Below, piece after piece: positions 1 through 6,969 of a stretch of 26,154 bases of DNA. A program made the position numbers and the translations under genes. Below the pieces are notes generated by a model. The model saw nothing but the letters and a program-made list of their open reading frames with translations, did not search any database and was not told the DNA's origin. The stretch's first letter is position 1, and the number at the start of each line of letters is the position of its first letter. The DNA is from Actinomycetota bacterium (GTDB lineage: Bacteria > Actinomycetota > Acidimicrobiia > Acidimicrobiales > UBA8592), in assembly GCA_002715425.1 (NCBI GenBank), contig PAYW01000040.1:1-26154 (forward strand), given 5' to 3'.

Positions 1-6
1 AGGAGG
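1..6 (+). promoter_or_regulatory. Shine-Dalgarno site of the first gene
   Basis: AGGAGG lies four bases before the ATG at 11. The same four-base spacing recurs at the P450 start at 16553 and the CoA-transferase start at 24387, so it is a usable guide to true starts here. The promoter and anything upstream lie outside the window. Confidence 0.8.
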
Positions 7-10
7 CTCA

Positions 11-493
11 ATGGCGCCTAAACCACAACCACTGGAAGAAGGAACAAAAGCTCCGAATTTCAAAGCAAAAACACACACCGGTGAAGAAATAAAACTCTCC
101 GACTTTAAAGGACAGCACCTCCTCCTGTACTTCTACCCCAAAGACAACACACCCGGCTGCACAAAACAAGCACAAAACCTTCAAACAAACCTCAAAAAAC
201 TCACCGCACAAAACATTGCAGTAGTGGGCGTATCCCCAGACGATAACGACAGCCACCAACGATTCTCAGAAAAGCATCAACTCACGTTCCCGCTCCTACC
301 AGACCCCGACCGGAAAATTATCGATAAATACGGAGTATGGGGAGAGAAAAAAAACTATGGCAAAGTCTATATGGGGCTCCAACGAACCTCATTCCTCATC
401 GACAGCTCAGGCGTTATCCAGCATGTATTCAAACGGCCAAAAACAAATGAACATACAGAAGAAATCCTCTCCTGGCTCAAAGCCAATATCTAA
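11..493 (+). CDS. bcp: Peroxiredoxin, Bcp/PrxQ type, apparently 1-Cys
   Basis: A 160-residue thiol peroxidase that should reduce hydrogen peroxide and organic hydroperoxides in the cytoplasm. Full length for the Bcp/PrxQ family. The peroxidatic motif YPKDNTPGCT (residues 42-51) puts the active cysteine at C50, with P43 and T47 of the PxxxT/SxxC signature present. The residue five positions later, which is the resolving cysteine in E. coli Bcp, is glutamine (Q55), and no other cysteine occurs in the protein. It therefore looks like a 1-Cys member that needs an external thiol for recycling. The start has an AGGAGG site four bases upstream. Its TAA stop shares one base with the ATG of the next gene (TAATG), so it heads an operon with lipid-catabolic genes and may protect flavoenzymes from peroxide. 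No signal peptide. The family call is firm; the link to the pathway is inference. Confidence 0.93.
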   Translation: MAPKPQPLEEGTKAPNFKAKTHTGEEIKLSDFKGQHLLLYFYPKDNTPGCTKQAQNLQTNLKKLTAQNIAVVGVSPDDNDSHQRFSEKHQLTFPLLPDPDRKIIDKYGVWGEKKNYGKVYMGLQRTSFLIDSSGVIQHVFKRPKTNEHTEEILSWLKANI

Positions 494-1605
494 TGCTGAA
501 CTTTTCCCTCACTGATGAGCAACTCGAGCTCCAAGCACGAGCCCGAAAAGTAGCCCAAGAAGGCGTTAAAGAATACGGACGACATAACGATAGCTGGATC
601 AACGGGTTCTCAAAAGAATTCGCCCGAATCATGGCTGACGAAGACTGGATTGGAATGGGGTGGCCCAAAAAATACGGAGGTCAAGAACGGCCGCCGATTG
701 ATCGCCTTCTCGTCGCAGAAGAAATGATCTCGCACGGAGCTCCAATAGCAGCAATGTGGTTCGCCGACCGGCAGATGGGACCAGCACTCATCGCATATGG
801 AACAGAAGACCAAAAAGCGGAATACTTGCCCGGCATGCTTTCTGGAGAAACTACTTGGTGCATCGGAATGAGCGAACCAGACTCTGGATCCGACTTGGCT
901 TCACTAGCTACATCAGCGGTTCGACAGGGAGACGAATTCATAGTGAACGGACAAAAAATATGGACCAGTTTCGGAGCGGTCGCAGACTACTGCTATTTGA
1001 TTTGCAGAACCAAAACGGAAGGACCGCCCCACAGAGGCATATCTGAACTTATTGTCCCCATGGATCTACCTGGGATTGAAGTTCGCCCGATTACCGACAT
1101 GACCGAAAACCGCCACTTCTGCGAAGTCTATTTCTCCGACGTACACGTTCCGATTGAAAACCTTGTCGGTGTTGAGGGGGAAGCATTCAAACAGACAATG
1201 CGACAACTCGAACACGAACGAGGAGGCATTGACAGGCTCGTGTCAAACAAAGCCCTGTACGACGAGGCACTCAAACACGCGGACACTGGCAACCCTCTAA
1301 TACGACAAGAAATCAGCACACTCGAATCCGGCTACCGCATAGGAAAACTCCTCGTGTACCGTGAAGTGCTCCGCCAAGCCCCCGCTGGGTTTAGTGCAGC
1401 AACAAAATGCTTCTGCACGGAGCACGAGTGGAATGTAGCACAATTCGTTAGTCGAATCCTCGGCCCAGAAGCTCTCCTCGACACCCACATGTCACGAGGC
1501 CTTGCGTATGCTCCTGCGTACACCATTATGGGAGGAACATCGAACATCATGCGAAACATACTCGGGGAAAGATGTTTAGGACTTGACAGGGAACCGAGAG
1601 GATAG
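493..1605 (+). CDS. Acyl-CoA dehydrogenase family protein
   Basis: A 370-residue FAD-dependent dehydrogenase expected to insert an alpha,beta double bond into an acyl-CoA. Family signatures are clear: WCIGMSEPDSGSDLA in the middle domain, followed by VNGQKIWTS, and a C-terminal GGTSNIMRNILGER helix. The position that carries the catalytic glutamate in medium-chain enzymes (YEGT) is glycine here (MGGT). Other ACADs use a glutamate on a different helix, as in isovaleryl-CoA dehydrogenase, and E242 in the EHERGG segment is a candidate. Mycobacterial steroid-degrading ACADs work as unequal heterotetramers in which only one subunit is catalytic, so a non-catalytic partner role is also possible. 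The start overlaps the peroxiredoxin stop by one base, implying translational coupling. A second, separate ACAD begins at 25643. The acyl substrate cannot be told from the sequence. Confidence 0.93.
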   Translation: MLNFSLTDEQLELQARARKVAQEGVKEYGRHNDSWINGFSKEFARIMADEDWIGMGWPKKYGGQERPPIDRLLVAEEMISHGAPIAAMWFADRQMGPALIAYGTEDQKAEYLPGMLSGETTWCIGMSEPDSGSDLASLATSAVRQGDEFIVNGQKIWTSFGAVADYCYLICRTKTEGPPHRGISELIVPMDLPGIEVRPITDMTENRHFCEVYFSDVHVPIENLVGVEGEAFKQTMRQLEHERGGIDRLVSNKALYDEALKHADTGNPLIRQEISTLESGYRIGKLLVYREVLRQAPAGFSAATKCFCTEHEWNVAQFVSRILGPEALLDTHMSRGLAYAPAYTIMGGTSNIMRNILGERCLGLDREPRG

Positions 1606-1637
1606 AAAATAGAGATAACGGGGAATGGGGAAGCGAG

Positions 1638-3605
1638 ATGTATGAAAAACTTTTTGAACCAATAGATGTCGGACCAGTCACCATCCCTAATCGCATCGTA
1701 CGATCAGCACACTCGACCGCTCTTCCCCTGAAAAGACTAATCGCATATCACGAAGCAAGAGCTGTCGGCGGGGTAGGGATGAGCACACTTGAAGCGACTG
1801 GGGTGCATTTGTCTTCGCCCGCTATGAGAAGCATCATTCCACTTCATGATGATGCTGTCATACCTTTTTACAAAGAACTTTCTGATGCTCTTCGCCCTCA
1901 CGGGATGAAAATACTCCAGCAAATTTATCACCCGGGATCTGCACGCGCTCCAGGGAAAGGAACGTTCCAAATCTCAGCTAGCGCTATCCCTAACCCAATA
2001 GCGGGAGGTATACCTACAGCAATGACAATCCCCATGATTGAAGAAATGATCGAAGCATTCGCATCCGCAGCTCGCCGATGTCGAGATGGAGGACTCGATG
2101 GAATAGATATCCATGCTTCTAGTGGTTATTTGATCGAGCAGTTCCTTTCACCTGCAAATAATATCCGTACTGATAGATATGGAGGATCGCTAGAAAACAG
2201 GATGAGATTCCTCATGGAGATAATTGAAGCGATACGTGAAGAAGTCGGGGCAGATATATGTGTTGGGATCCGCCTACCCAACGAAGAATATATCCCAGGA
2301 GGCTTAACAGCAGCGGACAATGCAGAAATAGCAAAAATTGTCGAACCCCATGTTGATTACATCTCTCTTCATATGGGCTCTTACTGGCGATTTCACAAAC
2401 TGCTCTCACCAATGGATGACCCTCTTGGCCATGAAATGCCAGCCAACGAACCCATCATAAAGCAGATAACCAAACCAACGATCGTTGTTGGACGGATCAT
2501 GACTCTCGACCATGCCGACACAATTGTGAGTGAAGGGCAAGCCGGCATGGTATCTATGGTGCGAGCCTTAATAGCTGACCCTGGCCTCGTGAACAAAGCA
2601 AGACAAGGCAACACGGATCAAATTCGACCTTGTATAGGGTCAAATTTCGGTTGTGTTGGACAGATCATGTCAACAGGAAAGCTTGGCTGTGTGGTAAATA
2701 TAGCCGCAGCCCAGGAAACAGAAGTGACTTTCGAACCCGAAGGAAAACCCAAGGCAATTGAAAAGATACTCATTGTAGGAGGTGGCCCAGCAGGTCTGGA
2801 AGCAGCACGAACAGCAGCGATCATGGGACACGAAGTGCACCTGCACGAAGCGACCAAGCACCTTGGAGGGCAGGTAAAAATCGCAGCAACGGCTCCAAGT
2901 AGGTCTGATATCGGCTCAATCACAAAATGGCTCGAATCAGAAATGGAACGCCTCAAAATTAACGTCACCCTTAATTCTTTGGTCGACCCGGACATTGTAG
3001 AAGAACTTGATCCGGACAGAATTATCCTCGCCACAGGGTCAACACCACGAAAAGATGGATTTCAATTAACGACCCCCATTTCTCCTCTGAAAGGGTTCGA
3101 TCTTGATCATGTCTACTCAAGTTGGGATATCTTCGGATTCGGCGGAAGAATAACGACAGATGGACCGGCGGTCGTTTTTGACGATACAGGAACCTTCGAA
3201 GCTATTTCTGTTGCAGACAAACTACTCGAACAGGGAATGAAAGTGACCTTTGTGAGTAGATACGAAAGCCTTGGTGCTTCGCTGCCGTATCCTCCTGCAA
3301 CTGTCGAAGCGGCCAAAGAAAGACTCATGTCACAAGATTTTGATTTTATCGGCGGACATTATCTCCAAGCCATCACAGATGATGAAGTCCTTATCGGAGT
3401 CCCATTTACAGAACGCATGCGAACCCTCTCCGCCAAAACAGTAGTTCTTGTCACATACAACCATCCAAACCGAGAGCTCGGAGACTACTTAAAGGAACAA
3501 CTTCCGGAGATGTCTGAGAAAATCCACACCGTCGGAGATGCATCTGGAACTAACGGAATCATGGACGCGATTCATCAATCCGCTAATCTGATTCGGGCGC
3601 TCTAG
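1638..3605 (+). CDS. NADH:flavin oxidoreductase / 2,4-dienoyl-CoA reductase-like fusion
   Basis: A 655-residue two-module reductase like E. coli FadH and trimethylamine dehydrogenase. An Old-Yellow-Enzyme TIM barrel binding FMN covers residues 1 to about 330 (LFEPIDVGPVTIPNRIVRS at the start, then IHASSGYLIEQFLSP and RTDRYGGSLENRMRF). A C-terminal dinucleotide-binding half opens with VGGGPAGLEAA (GGGPAG at 381-386). Y164 in SSGYL matches the position of the catalytic tyrosine of FadH. The linker should carry a 4Fe-4S cluster with four cysteines spaced C-x2-C-x3-C-x11-C; here they are C332, S335, C339 and C351, so the second ligand is serine. The likely role is reduction of an unsaturated acyl-CoA or enone with NAD(P)H. 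It lies 32 bases after the ACAD with a purine-rich GGGGAAGCGAG before the ATG, and 10 bases before the P450, as part of one operon. Confidence 0.9.
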   Translation: MYEKLFEPIDVGPVTIPNRIVRSAHSTALPLKRLIAYHEARAVGGVGMSTLEATGVHLSSPAMRSIIPLHDDAVIPFYKELSDALRPHGMKILQQIYHPGSARAPGKGTFQISASAIPNPIAGGIPTAMTIPMIEEMIEAFASAARRCRDGGLDGIDIHASSGYLIEQFLSPANNIRTDRYGGSLENRMRFLMEIIEAIREEVGADICVGIRLPNEEYIPGGLTAADNAEIAKIVEPHVDYISLHMGSYWRFHKLLSPMDDPLGHEMPANEPIIKQITKPTIVVGRIMTLDHADTIVSEGQAGMVSMVRALIADPGLVNKARQGNTDQIRPCIGSNFGCVGQIMSTGKLGCVVNIAAAQETEVTFEPEGKPKAIEKILIVGGGPAGLEAARTAAIMGHEVHLHEATKHLGGQVKIAATAPSRSDIGSITKWLESEMERLKINVTLNSLVDPDIVEELDPDRIILATGSTPRKDGFQLTTPISPLKGFDLDHVYSSWDIFGFGGRITTDGPAVVFDDTGTFEAISVADKLLEQGMKVTFVSRYESLGASLPYPPATVEAAKERLMSQDFDFIGGHYLQAITDDEVLIGVPFTERMRTLSAKTVVLVTYNHPNRELGDYLKEQLPEMSEKIHTVGDASGTNGIMDAIHQSANLIRAL

Positions 3606-3615
3606 ATCGACATCC

Positions 3616-4821
3616 ATGAACAGCGAACAAGTACTCTTCAGCTTCACTGACGAGAACTTCCAGACTGAACCCGAAACGGTATTTGCGGCTATGAGAGAAA
3701 AATGTCCGGTTCATCTGACACACGACCCAGCTCCACATTTCACACTAACAAGGGAAGAAGACGTAACAAGAGCGCTTAGAGACGAAAAAATCTGGTTGTC
3801 CAAGTACGGCCCTGGACTAGCGTTTTCAGAACCCGGAATCGGGGTCCTTGTATCAAGCGACCCGCCTGGACACACAAGCGAACGAATAGCGATATCTAGA
3901 ATCTTCAAACCTTCCGTAATTGAGAAAATGGAAGACGATATTACAGAACTAGTTCACGAATTGATTGATTCTTTTGAACACAACAAATCTGGAGACATCA
4001 TTACAGACTTTGCAGCGCCGATACCTCTCACCGTCATGTGCTGGATGCTAGGCACACCAATTACCCATATAGAGCAGTTCCGAAGTTGGGTCCTTGAAAT
4101 GGCTGCAGCTGTTGCCTATTCAGGCGGTCGGGAAGCCTCAGATGAAGTCAAAAATGCCTATCAAGACTTCTTTGCCTATTTTGGGGCTCACATAGAAAAG
4201 CGGAAGAAAGCCATAGAGTCCAGAGAAGACTACCCAGAGGACTTATTGACCCGACTTCTTACAGTCACGCAAGACGGGCACGCCTTAACTACGAAAAAAA
4301 TTCTAGGATTCTGCCAGTTTCTTCTTGTCGCAGGTTCAGAAACAACAACGCTTATGATCGGAAACATACTTCATCGCCTCATGGAAAACCCTGAACAGTT
4401 CGACCTCTTAAAAAAGAATCAAGCGCTTATCCCAAACGCAGTAGAGGAGAGCCTGCGATACGACGCTCCGGTCCATGGCCTCTTTCGAACGAACAATGAA
4501 AAGGTAACTATGCATGGCGTAGAGATGCCTGAGAATTCAAAGGTATGCATGATGTTCGCCTCGGCGAATAGAGATCCAAAGGCATGGGATAACCCTAATG
4601 CCTTTGACATCACAAGAGATATAACTGATCTTAGGAATCACGCATCGTTCGGAGTGGGATCCCACTACTGTTTGGGTGCCCCCCTATCGCGTCTCGAGGG
4701 AACCGTAGCGTTAAAAGCAATAGCCGAAAGGCTTCCAAAAATACGCAGCAACGGCCCACCAACTAGGACGAAGGCCGGAGTACTGAAGGGTTTCTCCTCT
4801 TTGCCAGTTAGATGGGATTAA
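3616..4821 (+). CDS. Cytochrome P450, bacterial class I type
   Basis: A soluble 401-residue P450 that should insert one oxygen atom into a C-H or C=C bond using electrons from a ferredoxin. All key elements are intact: I-helix AGSETT (239-244), the K-helix ExxR pair E278/R281, and the heme loop FGVGSHYCLG with thiolate ligand C352. Length and lack of a membrane anchor fit ordinary bacterial P450s. It is the last gene of the operon that starts with the peroxiredoxin, ten bases behind the flavin reductase. Its TAA stop overlaps the convergent thrH gene by four bases. No ferredoxin or ferredoxin reductase gene sits beside it. It is not closely similar to the two P450-fold proteins at 16553-19293, which have longer N-termini. 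The substrate is unknown; the neighbours suggest a fatty, terpenoid or steroid-like molecule. Confidence 0.95.
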   Translation: MNSEQVLFSFTDENFQTEPETVFAAMREKCPVHLTHDPAPHFTLTREEDVTRALRDEKIWLSKYGPGLAFSEPGIGVLVSSDPPGHTSERIAISRIFKPSVIEKMEDDITELVHELIDSFEHNKSGDIITDFAAPIPLTVMCWMLGTPITHIEQFRSWVLEMAAAVAYSGGREASDEVKNAYQDFFAYFGAHIEKRKKAIESREDYPEDLLTRLLTVTQDGHALTTKKILGFCQFLLVAGSETTTLMIGNILHRLMENPEQFDLLKKNQALIPNAVEESLRYDAPVHGLFRTNNEKVTMHGVEMPENSKVCMMFASANRDPKAWDNPNAFDITRDITDLRNHASFGVGSHYCLGAPLSRLEGTVALKAIAERLPKIRSNGPPTRTKAGVLKGFSSLPVRWD

Positions 4822-5450
4822 TTGCTTGAGTCGATGAAGCCTTGGAGCGAATTAAGCAAATCAGAGTAGTCATCATGGCAGACAAGGTCTGATCTCTCAG
4901 ACCGAACATGATCTGGAGCCCGAAATAAAAGCCCAGCGTCGGCTTGGTCAATCATCGTAAGATCATTATACGAATCTCCAGCAGCAAGCACCCGGTAATT
5001 CAACTCCTGAAACGAGCGAACAGCGTGGAATTTCTGATTCGGAATTCGTTCCACAAAACCAGTAATGACCCCGTTTGGGTTAACAATCAAACGATGGCAG
5101 AGAATCAACGGGTTTCCCAACTGATCCATCAAAGGCTGAATAAATTCCTCAAAAGTATCAGAAAGAAGAACTACTGAAACACGAGAACGAAGCTCATCCA
5201 AAAAATCAGAAGCACCCTCCAAAGGTGATAGCGATGCAATTACAGATTGAATATCCTGAAGCGCAATACCGTTGGAGTTGATCAACTGAATACGAGAATC
5301 CATCAACAACTGGTAATTAGGCTCATCCTTTGTGGTTCGTTTTAACCCTTCTATGCCAAATTCATCGGCAACCGCAATCCATATCTCCGGAGTGAGGACA
5401 CCTTCAACATCTAATGCTACAAGGCACTGCTGAGGAGGAGCCGAAGACAT
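4818..5450 (-). CDS. thrH: ThrH-like HAD phosphatase (phosphoserine phosphatase/homoserine phosphotransferase)
   Basis: A 210-residue haloacid-dehalogenase-fold enzyme. The pattern closely matches the Pseudomonas ThrH protein as I remember it: nucleophile motif ALDVEGVLTPEIWIA (D14, with E16 at the acid/base position), then VVLLSDTFEEFIQPLMDQLG, and the metal-binding VLAAGDSYNDLTMI. ThrH dephosphorylates phosphoserine and can transfer the phosphate to homoserine, linking serine and threonine synthesis. The start has AAGGTG seven bases upstream on the minus strand. The gene stands alone: it converges with the P450 (four-base overlap of 3' ends) and diverges from the DUF2797 gene across about 150 bases. 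The biological role in this organism is inferred from similarity alone. Confidence 0.85.
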   Translation of the reverse strand: MSSAPPQQCLVALDVEGVLTPEIWIAVADEFGIEGLKRTTKDEPNYQLLMDSRIQLINSNGIALQDIQSVIASLSPLEGASDFLDELRSRVSVVLLSDTFEEFIQPLMDQLGNPLILCHRLIVNPNGVITGFVERIPNQKFHAVRSFQELNYRVLAAGDSYNDLTMIDQADAGLLFRAPDHVRSERSDLVCHDDYSDLLNSLQGFIDSSN

Positions 5451-5601
5451 AGGTAGTCACCTTTCACATATGGAGAACGAATTTAAATCCATCTAGCAAT
5501 AGAATCGCAAATAGTGGACATATCTAGTTTACGCGCCCGATCGACACTCGCATCGTCTTTCTCCACTATCACCATCACTACAAGAGCTAAACTACAGAAT
5601 T
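5451..5601. other. Divergent intergenic region between thrH and the DUF2797 gene
   Basis: This 151-base gap must carry promoters for both divergent genes. It contains AT-rich stretches (for example around 5489-5495) but no pair of -35 and -10 hexamers that I would call on either strand. Short overlapping open frames here have no supporting features. Confidence 0.5.
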
Positions 5602-6522
5602 GTGACCAAAGAATATCCCTCTTCTACGGTTCTAATTTCCTTAAACTGGCAGGAATCAGAACCCATTTTACGGATGCGAAATGGGAACCAGCCGACAGCA
5701 ATAACCGAGTCGGCAGTTAATTATCCATTGCTCTACAGAGTCACGAGTGAAACAAGGAGATTCTGTCTTGGTCATACTGCAATGACCCAAAATGGCGCTT
5801 CTTACGAGATGTGCCTAGAAGAACCTCAGCAAGGCAGAAAATGCTTGAAATGCTCCAACGCCGATGCACGTTACGCCGCCAATCTCCACCAATCACACAA
5901 GAAAAGTATAGATGAAGTACCTCAAGCGTTCCGCAGCCACATGGACCAACCAAATTTCTTGTACCTGGCATGTTTCGCAGATGGGTCTCTAAAGGTCGGA
6001 ACAACAACCCAGAATCGGAAAGAACGGCGCCTACGAGAGCAGGGAGCCATATGGGCAACCATTGTCGCCAAAACATTAAATGGCTACACAGTACGAATCA
6101 TGGAAGACCTTGTGACCGACCAACTTTCAGTACAACAGGCAGTATCAACAAAACGAAAACTCGCCGGATTGGTAAACCCCATAAGCAGGAAAGATGCAAA
6201 GGAGAAACTCGCACACGCTAGCAGGGAAGTGCAGGCTGCCCTCGAAGATTCTCAGAATCTAGACTATGAATGGCATGTAATCGAGTGGGAAAACGATGCG
6301 CTGGAAAATAGTCTCTGGAGTAACGTCCACCTCTACCCGCGAGACCTTACCAATGGGGCACATGCACTGAAAATCGTCGATATGGTCGGAAGAGTCGCAG
6401 CCTTATCTCCCGAAGACTCATCAGATGTATTCATAGCTGACCTTAATCCTCTGTTCGGCGTTGAAATAGAAATCGGTCGATTCGATACTGATGACTTACT
6501 GGTGCAAGACGCACTGTTTTAG
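5602..6522 (+). CDS. DUF2797-type protein with cysteine knuckle and GIY-YIG-like segment
   Basis: A 306-residue protein recognised by its pattern rather than by any known function. The N-terminal part has four cysteines, C55, C71, C81 and C84, in the spacing of a zinc-binding knuckle (RRFCLGH, YEMCLEE, RKCLKC). It is followed by NFLYLACFADGSLKVGTT (residues 118-134) and RKERRLREQGA, which resemble the first strands and helix of a GIY-YIG nuclease. This order is what I know of the DUF2797 family. The start is GTG with no clear Shine-Dalgarno site, but residues from about 9 onward already match the family's usual beginning, so a later start is less likely. It runs toward the small gene at 6535 with a 12-base gap. 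Nucleic-acid binding is plausible; nuclease activity is unproven. Confidence 0.75.
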   Translation: MTKEYPSSTVLISLNWQESEPILRMRNGNQPTAITESAVNYPLLYRVTSETRRFCLGHTAMTQNGASYEMCLEEPQQGRKCLKCSNADARYAANLHQSHKKSIDEVPQAFRSHMDQPNFLYLACFADGSLKVGTTTQNRKERRLREQGAIWATIVAKTLNGYTVRIMEDLVTDQLSVQQAVSTKRKLAGLVNPISRKDAKEKLAHASREVQAALEDSQNLDYEWHVIEWENDALENSLWSNVHLYPRDLTNGAHALKIVDMVGRVAALSPEDSSDVFIADLNPLFGVEIEIGRFDTDDLLVQDALF

Positions 6523-6534
6523 AAGCCAATCAAG

Positions 6535-6969
6535 TCAAAATTTGTTTCCGTCCAGATGATTTTCAGGAGACTCAATAGCGTTAAATGAGTCCACAACCGG
6601 ATCGACGGCATTATGCTCTTCCTCAGCTTCGACCTCTTCCTCACCTTCAGGGGCCGGAAGATCTAAACCTCCAGCTGTAGCCAGAACAAAAGCTAAACCG
6701 ACAGATCGATCATAAATAGCATCAAGATACTTTATTGAAACTGTTTCCTGTCCAGTGATTGGTGGTCGCCCAAGAGACGAGGGTATGGCGTTAGTTACTG
6801 GTGGAGTCGATAATCCATAGATAGGTTTGGGGAGTGCTTCAGGATTACCCCAAAATTTTCTCGGATCCGGCTTACTTCGACTACGCCGTCTCCTTTTCCT
6901 AGTCCCACCCGGTGGAGAAGCAGTTCGGGGGCCAGACGCAGAACTTCCAGAGTTGCGCTTAGCGTTCAT
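6535..6969 (-). CDS. Small low-complexity protein with basic and acidic segments, partner of the SNF2 gene
   Basis: About 144 residues. I place the start at the ATG at 6967-6969 because a GGGAG site sits eight bases upstream; upstream in-frame ATGs would overlap the SNF2 gene further. The start overlaps the last 11 bases of the SNF2 gene, so the two are probably translated together. The N-terminus is disordered-looking and strongly basic (TRKRRRRSRSKPDPRKFWG), the middle is proline- and glycine-rich, and the C-terminal third is acidic (EGEEEVEAEEEHNA). No known domain, membrane segment or signal peptide is visible. The arginine cluster suggests nucleic-acid binding and the location suggests an accessory factor of the SNF2 ATPase, but both are inference. 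Confidence 0.65.
   Translation of the reverse strand: MNAKRNSGSSASGPRTASPPGGTRKRRRRSRSKPDPRKFWGNPEALPKPIYGLSTPPVTNAIPSSLGRPPITGQETVSIKYLDAIYDRSVGLAFVLATAGGLDLPAPEGEEEVEAEEEHNAVDPVVDSFNAIESPENHLDGNKF

Noticed and set aside
2618..3034. Antisense open frame of 138 codons opposite the flavin reductase.
   Set aside because: Low-complexity Ser/Pro-rich translation with no domain, wholly inside a strongly supported gene.
5741..6076. Open frame of 111 codons opposite the DUF2797 gene.
   Set aside because: The plus-strand frame has the cysteine knuckle and family motifs; this one has none.
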